The position numbers and the translations under genes were made by a program. A stretch of DNA of 64,000 nt from Clostridia bacterium (lineage in GTDB: Bacteria > Bacillota > Clostridia > TANB77 > CAG-508), in assembly GCA_017515985.1 (NCBI GenBank), contig JAFWDV010000012.1, forward strand, positions 55,559-119,558. Reading direction: 5' to 3'. Within the stretch, counting starts at the first letter, position 1; every line of letters starts with the position of its first letter. Positions 9,828 to 20,058 of this stretch are shown piece by piece. Under the pieces are notes generated by a model. That model saw only the letters and a program-made list of their open reading frames with translations, searched no databases and had not been told where the DNA came from.

Positions 9828-10373
9828 ATGTACGACAATTGGGATGAGCTTGAAAAGTCTATTGTTGATTGTAAAAAGTGTAGATTATGTGAGAATCGAA
9901 CTAATATAGTTTTTGGTGAAGGCAATAGAGATGCCGATATAATGTTTATAGGCGAAGGTCCTGGTGCTGACGAGGATGCACAAGGGTTACCTTTTGTTGG
10001 TAAGGCTGGAAAGCTTATGAATATGGCTTTTGAAGGACTTGGAATTAATAGGGCAGATGTGTATATTGCAAATATAGTTAAGTGTAGACCTCCACAAAAT
10101 AGAGTTCCAAATCAGGATGAGGCGGATGGTTGTTTGAATTATTTGAGAAACCAGGTTATTTTAGTTAAGCCTAAAATCATCGTATTGCTTGGTAGTACAG
10201 CACTTAAAAATATCCTTGGACAGGAACTTTCTATAACTGCGTGTAGAGGCAAATGGATTGAAAAAAAGGGTATATACTATATGCCAACATGGCATCCTGC
10301 CGCACTTTTAAGAGATGAAAACAAAAAAATTGAATTTTGGAATGATTTAAAATCAGTTGCCGAAAGACAATAA
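9828..10373 (+). CDS. udg: Family 4 uracil-DNA glycosylase (4Fe-4S)
   Basis: The protein removes uracil from DNA. Iron-sulfur cysteines appear in CKKCRLC near the N-terminus, with further cysteines in the VKCRPP segment and in the later ITACRGKW segment. The family-4 active-site motif GEGPGADEDAQGLPFVG and the C-terminal WHPAALLR are intact. An ATG at 9816 abuts the AAAGGA site with no spacing, so the ATG at 9828 is preferred, giving about 181 residues. It adds to the local cluster of base-excision repair genes. Confidence 0.88.
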   Translation: MYDNWDELEKSIVDCKKCRLCENRTNIVFGEGNRDADIMFIGEGPGADEDAQGLPFVGKAGKLMNMAFEGLGINRADVYIANIVKCRPPQNRVPNQDEADGCLNYLRNQVILVKPKIIVLLGSTALKNILGQELSITACRGKWIEKKGIYYMPTWHPAALLRDENKKIEFWNDLKSVAERQ

Positions 10374-10413
10374 TTTATTAATATGTTTGTTGTGTGAAAA
10401 AAAGCATTTTTTA

Positions 10414-10442
10414 TTGACTTTGAAATAATCAAATAGTAAAAT
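10414..10442 (+). promoter_or_regulatory. SigA-type promoter
   Basis: TTGACT, 17-base spacer, TAAAAT, 32 bases before the oxidoreductase start. Confidence 0.65.
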
Positions 10443-10474
10443 TTAAAAAAGATATTAAGTATAATGAGGTTAAT

Positions 10475-11725
10475 ATGGATAACTGTATGAATGAAAAGTT
10501 TGAATACTGCCTTGGGTGTAAAGTTAAGCCATGTAAAAGTGGATGTCCTCTGGATAACGATATTACCGAAATTATTAGATTGATGAAAAGCCAGAATTAC
10601 AAAGAGGCATACAAAATTGCAACAATGACTAGCGTACTGCAGTCTGTATGTGGTAGAATATGTCCTCATAAAAGTCAGTGTGAAGGAAGCTGTGTTAGAT
10701 CTATAAAAGGTAATTCAGTTGAGATAGGTGAAATTGAAGCTTATCTTGGAGATAAGGCAATTGATGAAGATTTTGAGATGTATGCTTTTGATGAAAGCGC
10801 CAAAAATATGAAGGTTGCCGTTGTTGGAAGTGGTCCGGCTGGATTAACTTGTGCAGCATTTCTTGCAAGACATGGCGTTAAAGTTACTATATATGAAAAA
10901 TATGATAAGCTTGGTGGAATTTTAAGGCATGGAATACCGGAGTTTAGACTGCCTAAGGATGTTTTAGATAAATGTATAGATAAAATTTTAAAATTAGGGA
11001 TTGATGTTGAATATAATAAAGAGCTTGGAAAAAATTTGGATATTGCTGAGATAGAGAAGCAGTACGATGCAGTATTTATTGCAATTGGAGCAAATATATC
11101 TTGGAATATGAATATACCTGGTGAAAATCTTGATGGAGTATATGGTGGAAATGAACTATTAGAAAAATCAAATCATCCGGACTATAAAGGTAAAACAGTT
11201 ATTGTTTCCGGTGGTGGAAATGTTGCAATGGATTGCGCAAGAACAATAAAGAGGCTTGGTGCTAGAAGTGTAAAGGTTGTGTATAGAAGAGCCGAAGAGC
11301 AGATGCCTGCGGAACAAAAAGAAATTGATGATGCAAAAAAAGATGGCGTGGAATTTTTGTTTCAAAATAATATACTAAAAATTATCGGAGATACAAGGGT
11401 AACAGCAGTGGAATGCATTAAAACAGAACTTGTAAAAAAAGAAGGGGAAAGTAGACTTAGCCCGGTAAATATACAGGATAGTAATTATATAATCGATGCA
11501 GATTATGTTGTTATGGCTATTGGCTCTACGGTAGAAAACGAAATAATTGATAGAACTAATTTACAGAAGGACTCAAAAGGATATATCAAAGTAAATGATA
11601 ATTTTGAAACATCGCAAGAAAATATTTTTGCTGGTGGAGATGTTATAGGAACTAAGTCAACTGTTGCTTGGGCTGCAAAAAATGGACGAGTTGCAGCAGA
11701 AAAAATTTTAGAAAAATTGAGATGA
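10475..11725 (+). CDS. GltD-like NAD(P)/FAD iron-sulfur oxidoreductase
   Basis: The protein resembles the small subunit of glutamate synthase and related electron-transfer flavoproteins. The N-terminal domain carries two cysteine clusters (CLGCKVKPCKSGC and CGRICPHKSQCEGSC) that would ligate 4Fe-4S centres. The FAD-binding GSGPAGLTCA and NAD(P)-binding SGGGNVAMDCAR follow, and the C-terminal GGDVIGTKSTVAWA is the usual FAD-contact segment. No glutamate synthase large subunit is nearby, so the electron partner is unknown. GAGG precedes the ATG. It lies 7 bases upstream of the LCP gene. Confidence 0.82.
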   Translation: MDNCMNEKFEYCLGCKVKPCKSGCPLDNDITEIIRLMKSQNYKEAYKIATMTSVLQSVCGRICPHKSQCEGSCVRSIKGNSVEIGEIEAYLGDKAIDEDFEMYAFDESAKNMKVAVVGSGPAGLTCAAFLARHGVKVTIYEKYDKLGGILRHGIPEFRLPKDVLDKCIDKILKLGIDVEYNKELGKNLDIAEIEKQYDAVFIAIGANISWNMNIPGENLDGVYGGNELLEKSNHPDYKGKTVIVSGGGNVAMDCARTIKRLGARSVKVVYRRAEEQMPAEQKEIDDAKKDGVEFLFQNNILKIIGDTRVTAVECIKTELVKKEGESRLSPVNIQDSNYIIDADYVVMAIGSTVENEIIDRTNLQKDSKGYIKVNDNFETSQENIFAGGDVIGTKSTVAWAAKNGRVAAEKILEKLR

Positions 11726-11732
11726 GGATAAA

Positions 11733-13475
11733 ATGGGTATTGATAAGAATAAAAGCGGTGGAAAACATAGTAAAGGAAATGGTTCAACTTCAAATAGTAG
11801 AAATAGCAAAATAGAAAATATAGATAACCAAATAAATAACAAAAGCAATAAGGTAGATATCGATAAAGAAATTGAATATATGGATAACTACATGAAGAAA
11901 AACCATATTGGTGAAAGTGAAACTCGAAAAGAGAATAAAAAAAGTGACGAGTTTAATGATAAGGGTGATTTTCCGAAATTTGAAGACCAGGAAGTTTTAA
12001 TTAATTTAAGAAGGTCTGATTCGGATGATGGTGCCGAAAGCGAAGAGCCTGAAACACCAAAGAAAAAAATGAGTAGACCGTTAAAAATTTTTTTGATAAT
12101 TCTTACTGCAATAATTGTGACGGTTGCTGCAATTTTTGGAAGATATTTGTTTAAATCTGGTGGAAGTGTGTCAGAGGCATTTAAGAGCATGGTTAAGGAT
12201 GTTGTTGGTGATCAAGATCCAATATTTGTACTAGTTCTTGGAGTTAGCGAGGATATTTCTGTTGAACTAACGGATACGATAATGTTAATTGGATATAATC
12301 CTGATAATAATAAAGCTTTTGTATTATCTATACCAAGAGATACGTTTATAGGAGATAATGAGAATAAAGCTGGTGGCTTTGATAAAATTAATGCTTTATA
12401 TCAAAAAGATCCGCAAAAGACCGTAGAAGCGGTTGAAAAATTGACAGGTTTAAAAATAGATCACTATGTAACTGTTAAAACTAGTGTTTTGGTTAAAATT
12501 GTAGATGCTATTGGTGGCGTTGATTTTGACGTTCCAATAGATATGGACTATGATGATACTTCTCAAGATTTGCATATACATTTGAAGGCTGGTCCACAAA
12601 AGATAGACGGTGAAAAAGCTGAACAATTGGTAAGATTTAGACATAATAATAACGGTTCAACATATAGTCCTCAATGGGGTGATAATGATGAAGGTAGAAT
12701 GAGAACTCAAAGAGAGTTTTTGAAGGTTGTGGCAAATAAAGTAGTTCAAACTAGAAACGTAGATCAAATTAAACAAATCACATCAGCGTTATTTGAAAAT
12801 TTAGTAACAGATATTACTGTTGATAAGATGATTGGATATATTCCATATGCTATAGATATTAATCCTGACGAAATATTGATGGCACAATTACCAGGTGACT
12901 TTGCTAAATTTAGCGGATTATGGTTCTATAAAGCTGATAGTGCAAAAACAGAGGAATTGGTTAAAGAATATGTTGATAGTCTTGAATTAACTGAATCTGA
13001 AAAGAGCAAGTATGTTATAGGAAAACCTAAAAAGAGCACAACGGAGACAAAGAAGGAGAGCACATCGAATTCAAATACTACAAAAAATAATACGAATAAA
13101 TCTGAAGAAACAACAACAAAGACAGAAAAAAGCAGTACTTCAACCACTACAACCAAAACAACTACAACGAATAATACTACGAAGAGCACAACTAATACGG
13201 ATAGTTCAACTAAAACAAAAACTACAGAAAAGACAAGTACTTCGCAAGAAAATACAAGTAGCAAAACGGATACAGAGCAAAGTACAAGTAATTCAAATTC
13301 AACAACAAATAGTAATAGTAATTCTGAAAGTCAAAGTAATAAGAGCGAGGATTCAAGCTCAAGTAGTACAAGTAATTCAAATAATTCAACGGGAAATAGT
13401 AGCCAAAGTAGTGGATCAGAAAGTAGCGGATCTGGCGGCAACAATGATAGTGGAAGCGGAGATTCTGTAGAATAA
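11733..13475 (+). CDS. LytR-CpsA-Psr (LCP) family cell-wall glycopolymer ligase
   Basis: LCP proteins attach teichoic acids or capsule polymers from polyprenyl phosphate to peptidoglycan. A long charged cytoplasmic N-terminus (about 110 residues) precedes one membrane helix (about 115-138). The LCP domain follows, with LVLGVSED, TDTIMLIGYNPD, SIPRDTFI, KINALY and the arginine-containing RFRHNN. The last 120 or so residues are an S/T/N-rich, low-complexity tail that would lie in the cell wall. It is probably co-transcribed with the upstream oxidoreductase. Confidence 0.88.
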   Translation: MGIDKNKSGGKHSKGNGSTSNSRNSKIENIDNQINNKSNKVDIDKEIEYMDNYMKKNHIGESETRKENKKSDEFNDKGDFPKFEDQEVLINLRRSDSDDGAESEEPETPKKKMSRPLKIFLIILTAIIVTVAAIFGRYLFKSGGSVSEAFKSMVKDVVGDQDPIFVLVLGVSEDISVELTDTIMLIGYNPDNNKAFVLSIPRDTFIGDNENKAGGFDKINALYQKDPQKTVEAVEKLTGLKIDHYVTVKTSVLVKIVDAIGGVDFDVPIDMDYDDTSQDLHIHLKAGPQKIDGEKAEQLVRFRHNNNGSTYSPQWGDNDEGRMRTQREFLKVVANKVVQTRNVDQIKQITSALFENLVTDITVDKMIGYIPYAIDINPDEILMAQLPGDFAKFSGLWFYKADSAKTEELVKEYVDSLELTESEKSKYVIGKPKKSTTETKKESTSNSNTTKNNTNKSEETTTKTEKSSTSTTTTKTTTTNNTTKSTTNTDSSTKTKTTEKTSTSQENTSSKTDTEQSTSNSNSTTNSNSNSESQSNKSEDSSSSSTSNSNNSTGNSSQSSGSESSGSGGNNDSGSGDSVE

Positions 13476-13518
13476 AAGAGATGTTTTAATCGAAATAGTG
13501 ATTTGATAAATAAAAATA

Positions 13519-13560
13519 AAACTCTGCAGGCAATATGTATTGCTTGCAGAGCTTTTTTAT
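13519..13560. terminator. Bidirectional terminator between LCP gene and leuS
   Basis: Arms CTCTGCAGGCAAT and ATTGCTTGCAGAG form a near-perfect stem. T-rich tracts follow on both strands, and the two flanking genes converge. Confidence 0.85.
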
Positions 13561-15959
13561 TTAACAACAATGTTGTATATTTTATTTTTTACATATATTT
13601 CTTTTACAACTGTTTTTGATTCAAGTGCATTTTTAATAATTTCATTAGCGTGTGCTAATTCCTTTACTGTGGCTTCATCTGAATCAAGTGCTGCTTTAAC
13701 AGTTGCTTTTACTCTACCATTGATTTGAACAGGTATATCTATTTCATCATCGATAGTTTTTGCTTCATCGTATGTTGGCCATTTTGAATATGTTATTGAT
13801 TCGTTATGTTTTAAAACAGTGCTCCACAATTCTTCTGTGATGTGTGGTGCTACTGGATTTAATAGTTGTACAAATCCTTCAGCATATTCAGTAGGGAAGC
13901 TATTCTCTTTATACACAGCATTTATGAAAATCATTAATTGACTTATTGCAGTATTGAAGTTCATTGTTTCGTAGTCGTTTGTGACTTTCTTTACAGTGTA
14001 ATTATAAACTTTTTCAAGGTTTGAATTTGCTTCGTCTTTTATTTTATCAGATTCTGTATATAGTCTCCATACACGGTCTAGGAATTTCTTTGCTCCATCA
14101 ATACCTTTTGGATCCCATGGTTTTGCAGCCTCAATAGGTCCCATAAACATTTCATAAAGTCTTAAGCTATCTGCACCAAACTCTTTTACCATATCATCAG
14201 GATTTACAACGTTTCCTTTTGATTTACTCATCTTTTCACCATTTGAACCCAAAATCATTCCTTGATGACGTAGTTTTGCAAATGGCTCTTTTACAGGAAC
14301 TATTCCTTTATTATATAAATAATTATTCCAGAATCTTGAATATAGTAAGTGTCCTACAGCGTGCTCTGGTCCACCCATATATAAGTCGACAGGTAACCAG
14401 TATTCTAGCAATTTTTTATTGGCTAGTTCATCATTATTCTTTGGATCGATATATCTTAGGAAATACCAGCTTGATCCGGCTGAACCAGGCATAGTACTTG
14501 TTTCTCTTTTTCCATGTACACCGTTTATTGTTACATCTAACCAGTCTGTAGCTTTCTCCAATGGAGATGCTCCTGTTTTTGATGGTTTGTAGTCTTGAAG
14601 TACTGGTAATACAAGTGGTAGGTCTTCGTCGCTTAGTGCAACCATATCACCATTATCTAGATGTACGATAGGGATTGGTTCGCCCCAATAACGTTGACGT
14701 GCAAAAATCCATTCACGTAATTTGTAATTTACTTTTTTAGAGCCAAGTTTATTTTCCTCAAGCCATGATATCATTTTATCGATAGCTTCTTCTTTGTTAA
14801 GACCGTCTAAGAAGCCAGAATTGATATGTATACCATCGTCTGTATATGCTTCATCAGTTACATCTACGCCATCTAAAACTTTTATAATATCAATTCCAAA
14901 TTTCTTTGCAAATTCATAATCTCTAGTATCATGAGCAGGAACAGCCATAATTGCACCTGTACCATATGAAGCTAGAACATAATCTGAAATCCAGATAGGA
15001 ATTTGTTTATTATTAACAGGATTTATTGCATATGCACCTGTAAATACACCAGTTTTTTCTTTGTTTAGTTCAGTTCTTTCTAAGTCTGACTTAGAGCTAC
15101 ATACATTTATATACTCATCTACAGCAGCTTTATTTTCTGGTGTTGTTATTTTTTGTACTAAATCGCTTTCTGGAGCAAGAACACAATATGTTGCACCAAA
15201 TAATGTATCGCATCTTGTGGTAAATACCGTGAAGCCTAAATCATCATGATCCGCAACTTTAAACTTAACTTCTGCACCAACTGATTTGCCAATCCAATTT
15301 CTTTGGATTTCTTTTGTTGATTCAGGCCAATCAAGTTCATCTAAGTTAGCAAGTAATGTTTCAGCGTATGCAGGTATGTCTAGAACCCATTGTTTCATAT
15401 TTTTACGAACAACAGGGAAACCACCACGTTCACTTTTTCCATCGATTACTTCATCGTTTGCCAAAACTGTACCTAATTCTTCGCACCAGTTAACAGGCAT
15501 ATCTATTAATTTGGCTAATCCATCGTTGTAAAGTTGTTTAAATATCCATTGTGTCCATTTATAGTAGTTTGGATCACATGTTGATAACTCTTTATCCCAG
15601 TCGAAAGATAAACCAAGCATTTTTAATTGTTTCTTAAATGTTTGGATATTTTGTTGTGTAAATAGGTCTGGATGATTTCCAGTATTTATTGCATATTGCT
15701 CTGCAGGTAACCCGAAAGCATCCCATCCCATTGGATGCAATACATTATATCCTTGCATTCTTTTCATTCTTGACATTATATCAGTCGCTGTGTATCCTTC
15801 AGGATGACCAACGTGTAGCCCTTGTCCAGAAGGGTAAGGGAACATGTCTAATGCATAAAATTTAGGCTTTGAAAAATCCCATACATCGGCTTTAAATGTT
15901 TCATTCTTATCCCAATATTCTTGCCATTTTTTTTCTATTTCTTGAAAATTGTACTCCAT
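13557..15959 (-). CDS. leuS: Leucyl-tRNA synthetase
   Basis: This class I synthetase charges tRNA-Leu. The HIGH region appears as [16 protein letters not shown] and the KMSKS loop as [10 protein letters not shown] (about residue 578). The CP1 editing domain has the [12 protein letters not shown] segment. About 800 residues is the usual length. The ATG at 15959 is preferred over the one at 15965 because AGGAAG abuts the latter; the resulting N-terminus [13 protein letters not shown] is typical. No T-box leader fits in the short upstream region, where a yqeK terminator lies. Confidence 0.95.
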   Translation of the reverse strand: MEYNFQEIEKKWQEYWDKNETFKADVWDFSKPKFYALDMFPYPSGQGLHVGHPEGYTATDIMSRMKRMQGYNVLHPMGWDAFGLPAEQYAINTGNHPDLFTQQNIQTFKKQLKMLGLSFDWDKELSTCDPNYYKWTQWIFKQLYNDGLAKLIDMPVNWCEELGTVLANDEVIDGKSERGGFPVVRKNMKQWVLDIPAYAETLLANLDELDWPESTKEIQRNWIGKSVGAEVKFKVADHDDLGFTVFTTRCDTLFGATYCVLAPESDLVQKITTPENKAAVDEYINVCSSKSDLERTELNKEKTGVFTGAYAINPVNNKQIPIWISDYVLASYGTGAIMAVPAHDTRDYEFAKKFGIDIIKVLDGVDVTDEAYTDDGIHINSGFLDGLNKEEAIDKMISWLEENKLGSKKVNYKLREWIFARQRYWGEPIPIVHLDNGDMVALSDEDLPLVLPVLQDYKPSKTGASPLEKATDWLDVTINGVHGKRETSTMPGSAGSSWYFLRYIDPKNNDELANKKLLEYWLPVDLYMGGPEHAVGHLLYSRFWNNYLYNKGIVPVKEPFAKLRHQGMILGSNGEKMSKSKGNVVNPDDMVKEFGADSLRLYEMFMGPIEAAKPWDPKGIDGAKKFLDRVWRLYTESDKIKDEANSNLEKVYNYTVKKVTNDYETMNFNTAISQLMIFINAVYKENSFPTEYAEGFVQLLNPVAPHITEELWSTVLKHNESITYSKWPTYDEAKTIDDEIDIPVQINGRVKATVKAALDSDEATVKELAHANEIIKNALESKTVVKEIYVKNKIYNIVVK

Positions 15960-16005
15960 GAGCATCTTCCTTTCACACTAAAATTTCCACCATTATATAA
16001 CAGTG

Positions 16006-16056
16006 CATAAAAAAAATCAACCCAAAAGTGGCCCAATTTGGTTGATTTTTAAACGA
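16006..16056 (-). terminator. Terminator downstream of yqeK (minus strand)
   Basis: Read on the minus strand, ATCAACC pairs with GGTTGAT around an internal loop, and a run of T follows. Confidence 0.65.
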
Positions 16057-16074
16057 TTAAGGACGATTTTGAAA

Positions 16075-16110
16075 TTTAGGGACGGAGAAATTTTTTCCTC
16101 CGTCCCTAAA
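16075..16110. repeat. GGGACGGAG palindrome, copy 2
   Basis: TTTAGGGACGGAG and CTCCGTCCCTAAA form a near-perfect palindrome just past the yqeK stop. The core matches the element at 53402-53450. Confidence 0.75.
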
Positions 16111-16113
16111 ATT

Positions 16114-16671
16114 TTATTTTAACGAATCTAAAAGTTTTTGTGTTATTGGCTCTAATGTAGCACCACGTTGTTCTAAATACTCTTTTGTATATTCAATACA
16201 TTTCAGCAATGTAGCATCTAAGTCGATATAAGCTAATTTTTGTAGCTCTATTAAACTTTCATCAGTTGGATTATTATCTGCAATTTTATCTGCTACAAAT
16301 ATGATTTTTTCAAATAAAGTCATAGGATAATTACCAATTGAATGATATTTTATGCTATTGCATATCTCATCATCAAAATTGTATAGCTCTTTTACTACAA
16401 CTGCACCGATGTCTGCATGAATCACAGGTTTTAGATGTTCAGCCAATAGCTCTTTTGGTAAATTGTATTTTTGAATCCATTTTAGATTTTCTTCATCAGA
16501 GTATTCTTTAGCAATGTCGTGTACAAGTCCAGCAACATAGGCTTTTTCGGAATCTAGGCCATAATTAATGGCAAGTTTTTTTGCTTCATCGGCTACCATT
16601 AAGCAATGATTGTATCGATATTCTGATAGGGTTGTTTTTAAATCATTTTTTAATTTCTCTATGTTATACAT
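16114..16671 (-). CDS. yqeK: YqeK-family HD hydrolase (symmetrical Ap4A hydrolase)
   Basis: YqeK proteins hydrolyse diadenosine tetraphosphate to ADP. The HD-domain ligands are visible in YNHCLMVADEA, AGLVHDIAKEY, HADIGAVV and IKYHSIGN. The 185-residue length is usual. In many Firmicutes yqeK lies with nadD and rsfS; that context is absent here, and its neighbours are leuS and a sortase. Confidence 0.88.
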   Translation of the reverse strand: MYNIEKLKNDLKTTLSEYRYNHCLMVADEAKKLAINYGLDSEKAYVAGLVHDIAKEYSDEENLKWIQKYNLPKELLAEHLKPVIHADIGAVVVKELYNFDDEICNSIKYHSIGNYPMTLFEKIIFVADKIADNNPTDESLIELQKLAYIDLDATLLKCIEYTKEYLEQRGATLEPITQKLLDSLK

Positions 16672-16716
16672 TTTTTGTTCCTTTCTTGACTTAGTATATG
16701 CTCTTTACAATTGAAT

Positions 16717-17634
16717 TTAATATACTTTAACGGCAAATACAAGTAATCTTTGATTGTTCATACCATAACATGTATATAATGTAACCATTTCTTCGGCATT
16801 TTCAATATCGGTGTCAAATTCATAAGTGCTGGTTTTCTTCAATTTATTTAAATATGCTTTGAATTGTTCATCAGATGAGAAGTTTGATTGCAGATAAGAA
16901 TTGGCATTTTCATCATTAACAACAAAGGTAGAGAAAATCTTGTAAATATTTGTTCCATCTAATGTTGCAAAGGTTATGTAGTTATTATCGATATTATTTC
17001 TCCAATCATCCTCGAAAACAGATTTTAAAGATCCAAACATGCTCCAATCTTTTCTGTTATGACCATAAATAATGGCATTTTTTGACACATTTGGTTTATA
17101 TTCATAATCGGCGAAAACCCAACCTGCTGAGTTTGGAGAATTGTCAAAGGAGTGGTCAAGATAGTATTCGTTATTATCTGCTTGCACGATAGGATAATCT
17201 ATATTTGTGTTTGGAACGTATATCCATCCAACTGTTCTTGGATTTTTTTGTAGTAAATTCGTAAAGTCGTAGTTAGTTTTTACAATAGGATGGTCGTCTA
17301 CAACAATTTCTTCGTGTGTAATTGTTATCGAAGATTGTAAATCCTCAAGCATAGATTTATTTTTATTATTTTCAATTGCCCAGTTGATTATTTTATACAA
17401 AGAAAAGCCCATAATTAGCAGGCATATAAATATTATGAAATTATATATTTTTTTATTTTTTTTCTTCTTCTTTCCTGGAATTTTTTTAGATTGGTTTTCA
17501 AAATTTTCATTGTAGTTTTTTAGAATCTGATTGCTATGATCTTTAGGTATATTTGATTGCTCTTTAGCATTTTGCTTTGCTTTTTTCTTTATTTTTGAAG
17601 GTTTTTCTGCAAACCTTTTTCCTTTTGCTCTCAT
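16717..17634 (-). CDS. srtB: Class B sortase
   Basis: Sortases are membrane-anchored transpeptidases that attach proteins to the cell wall. A very lysine-rich cytoplasmic tail (about 70 residues) is followed by a membrane helix. The catalytic His is in IIYGHNRKD, the Cys in VTLYTCYG and the Arg in NNQRLLVFA. The class B signature insertion with the HSFDN segment is present. No obvious sorting-signal substrate lies next to it. Confidence 0.88.
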   Translation of the reverse strand: MRAKGKRFAEKPSKIKKKAKQNAKEQSNIPKDHSNQILKNYNENFENQSKKIPGKKKKKNKKIYNFIIFICLLIMGFSLYKIINWAIENNKNKSMLEDLQSSITITHEEIVVDDHPIVKTNYDFTNLLQKNPRTVGWIYVPNTNIDYPIVQADNNEYYLDHSFDNSPNSAGWVFADYEYKPNVSKNAIIYGHNRKDWSMFGSLKSVFEDDWRNNIDNNYITFATLDGTNIYKIFSTFVVNDENANSYLQSNFSSDEQFKAYLNKLKKTSTYEFDTDIENAEEMVTLYTCYGMNNQRLLVFAVKVY

Positions 17635-17685
17635 TTAAATCACCAAAAATATTATATATATAATTTTTCTTTTCTTCAACCCATA

Positions 17686-17714
17686 TTTACAATTTAACAT
17701 AAAAATGATATAAT
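17686..17714 (+). promoter_or_regulatory. SigA-type promoter for mtaB
   Basis: TTTACA, 17-base spacer, TATAAT. Confidence 0.65.
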
Positions 17715-17752
17715 TCACGTTATTGAGAATTTTTAGGGAAGGAATAATAAGT

Positions 17753-19039
17753 ATGAAAGTTGCATTTTGCTCTCTTGGCTGTAAAGTTAACCAATATGAA
17801 ACGAATGCTATGGCGCAAAAATTTATAGAGCATGGGTATGAAATTGCAGAATTTGATGAGTTCGCAGATATTTATATTGTGAATACTTGCACTGTTACAA
17901 GTGTAGCTGATAGAAAATCAAGACAGATGCTTAGACGTGCAAAAGAGCTTAATAGTGATGCTATTGTTGTGGCATGTGGATGCTATGCGCAAGTTTCGGC
18001 AGATGAAATTGAGAAAATTCAAGATGTTGATATCATAATTGGAAATAATGAGAAAAATGATATTGTTGAAATTATTGAGAAATATAATGCTGATAAGCAT
18101 GGCGAGGAGCTTGTTTCTGATGTTATGTATAACGAAGAGTATGTGGAGTTTGGTCCAACCACGTATACTGAAAAAACAAGAGCTGTTATAAAAGTGCAAG
18201 ATGGTTGTGATAGATTTTGTACATATTGTTTAATTCCGTTTGCAAGAGGCCATATAAGAAGTAGAAAAATTGATAATGTGTTAGATGAAGTTAAAAAGAT
18301 TGTTGCTGATGGCTATAAGGAAATTGTTGTTACAGGAATTCACATTGCATCGTATGGAAGAGATTTTAAAGATGGAACTAGCTTAATTGATTTATTAGAG
18401 CAAATAAATGGAGTTGAAGGGTTACAAAGGATTAGGATAAGCTCTATAGAGCCGATCATAATGACGGATGACTTTGTGGATAGACTTTCAAAACTTGATA
18501 AAATTTGTGATCATTTTCATTTATCACTTCAAAGCGGTTGTACAAGTACATTAAAAAGAATGAATAGAAGGTATACTGCTGAAGAATTTTATGATGCAAC
18601 TCAGAGATTGAGAGCTAAATTTCCAAATGCTTCACTTACAACTGACGTAATTGTTGGATTTCCAGGTGAAACTGATGAGGAGTTTTCAGAAACATACGAT
18701 TTTTTAAAGAAAATTGATTTTTATCAAATGCATATTTTTAAATATTCTCCAAGAAAAGGAACTAAGGCTGCTGTTATGCCTAATCAGGTTGATGGAAAAA
18801 TTAAGGAAGAGCGAAGTAAAAAATTAATAGATTTATCAAAGGCAAATGAGTTAGAGCACAATAAAAAATACATAGGAAAAGTTGTTGAAGTTTTGTTTGA
18901 AGAAGGAGAAGACGGCATATATAAAGGTCACACTAAGAATTATATGTGTGTAAAATATAAAAGCAATGAAAATATTACAAATAAAATTTTAAAAGTTAAT
19001 ATTTCAAAAATCGAGGGAGAGATTCTGATAGCTGAGTAA
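17753..19039 (+). CDS. mtaB: tRNA N6-threonylcarbamoyladenosine methylthiotransferase MtaB
   Basis: This radical SAM enzyme adds a methylthio group to t6A37 of tRNA. The N-terminal UPF0004 domain starts AFCSLGCKVNQYE and supplies three cysteines for the auxiliary cluster. The radical SAM motif is CDRFCTYC. A TRAM-like C-terminal segment follows. The ATG at 17753 has a GGAAGGA site; the TTG at 17723 does not. About 428 residues is typical. Confidence 0.92.
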   Translation: MKVAFCSLGCKVNQYETNAMAQKFIEHGYEIAEFDEFADIYIVNTCTVTSVADRKSRQMLRRAKELNSDAIVVACGCYAQVSADEIEKIQDVDIIIGNNEKNDIVEIIEKYNADKHGEELVSDVMYNEEYVEFGPTTYTEKTRAVIKVQDGCDRFCTYCLIPFARGHIRSRKIDNVLDEVKKIVADGYKEIVVTGIHIASYGRDFKDGTSLIDLLEQINGVEGLQRIRISSIEPIIMTDDFVDRLSKLDKICDHFHLSLQSGCTSTLKRMNRRYTAEEFYDATQRLRAKFPNASLTTDVIVGFPGETDEEFSETYDFLKKIDFYQMHIFKYSPRKGTKAAVMPNQVDGKIKEERSKKLIDLSKANELEHNKKYIGKVVEVLFEEGEDGIYKGHTKNYMCVKYKSNENITNKILKVNISKIEGEILIAE

Positions 19040-19042
19040 ATT

Positions 19043-19079
19043 AAGGGCTTAAACCTATATTGGTTTAGGCTCTTTTTTG
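19043..19079 (+). terminator. Intrinsic terminator after mtaB
   Basis: GGGCTTAAACC pairs with GGTTTAGGCTC and is followed by TTTTTT. Confidence 0.85.
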
Positions 19080-19089
19080 AACACCTGGT

Positions 19090-19118
19090 TTGACATTTTA
19101 TGTAAAAAGTTGTATAAT
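19090..19118 (+). promoter_or_regulatory. Consensus SigA promoter of GC-rich cassette A
   Basis: Perfect TTGACA, 17-base spacer and perfect TATAAT. Confidence 0.85.
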
Positions 19119-19172
19119 AATTAGGCCGTGCTAAAAGCATAGGTAAAAAAAAAAATGGAGGTACGTTTAGTC

Positions 19173-20045
19173 ATGAAGAACGAACGGAAGGTAAGAGAAA
19201 TCATTGTCATCATTTGTTCGGTGGTTGCAATCACAGGAGCTACTGTGTATGGTCACTTTACAAAGGAAAAGGCAGATGCCTTAGGCAATGGGTCCGCTGC
19301 AAGTAGCGAGGAAATCGCTAATGAAACGGATGAATCTCCTACCTGGGAGACAGCGACGGAAACAACTGCAAAGGCGACGACCAGAAGAAAGTCGACTACG
19401 TGTGCCACAAATGGTGCAACGAATGCGACGACAACAACCACAGTGGTTGAGGTCAAGCTCGAGCAAAATGACGAAGCAAATCGTGATGATGCAAGTAAGG
19501 CTAAGAGAAATAAAAGCCAGCCTACTAGCAAGTCACAGAACCCTATAGAGAAAGTTTCCACTCAGGCTCGCGAGAGCGAGGTCGTAGCAGCAACAACTGC
19601 AGCTCAGACAACGGTGCAGACAACTGCAGTGGCAAAGGTCACAGAGACCAGTACAGCTACTACTGCGATGACTACCTCAGCTGAAGAGACTACAGCTGAG
19701 ACATCAGCTGAGGTAGAGGAAACCACAGAGTTTGTATGGACAGGTAAGAAGCTCAATAGGGTAGACGGTATTGTTCCAGCAAAGGAAACTCCGTCAGGTT
19801 ACAAAGAAACATGGTATCCGTGGGATTTGCATGGGTGTCTTGACCTGATGGGGTACTCTTACGATGGATACGACGAAGACTGTGATGATGGAGTTCAGCG
19901 ATACAACGGCTATGTAATGGTTGCATCGCCAGATCTTAATGCTCATCCGAAGGGGTCGCTTATTCCCACAACACTTGGAATGGGGATTGTTGTAGATTAC
20001 TGCCCTGCAGGAAATCTCGACATAGCCGTTAACAGCAAGTGGTGA
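19173..20045 (+). CDS. Secreted Thr-rich protein with possible 3D-like C-terminal domain
   Basis: A signal anchor (about residues 9-28) precedes a Thr/Ala/Glu-rich linker of about 150 residues. A globular C-terminal domain of about 100 residues has four cysteines and ends close to ASPDLNAHPKGS...VVDYCPAG.LDIAV. This resembles the 3D domain of double-psi barrel cell-wall proteins, but the match is weak. Codon and base use are clearly richer in G+C than the neighbours, and the gene uses CGG in frame at 19185. ATG 19173 follows GGAGG; the ATG at 19155 overlaps it. It has a private promoter and terminator, which suggests recent transfer. Confidence 0.75.
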   Translation: MKNERKVREIIVIICSVVAITGATVYGHFTKEKADALGNGSAASSEEIANETDESPTWETATETTAKATTRRKSTTCATNGATNATTTTTVVEVKLEQNDEANRDDASKAKRNKSQPTSKSQNPIEKVSTQARESEVVAATTAAQTTVQTTAVAKVTETSTATTAMTTSAEETTAETSAEVEETTEFVWTGKKLNRVDGIVPAKETPSGYKETWYPWDLHGCLDLMGYSYDGYDEDCDDGVQRYNGYVMVASPDLNAHPKGSLIPTTLGMGIVVDYCPAGNLDIAVNSKW

Positions 20046-20058
20046 TTTATCTTTTTGT

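Noticed and set aside
12926..13264. Open frame opposite the LCP tail
   Set aside because: It is a hydrophobic artefact of the complement of the Thr/Ser-rich low-complexity codons.
15966..16110. T-box leader for leuS
   Set aside because: The interval is about 150 bases and is occupied by a terminator and a palindrome; no T-box core sequence is visible.
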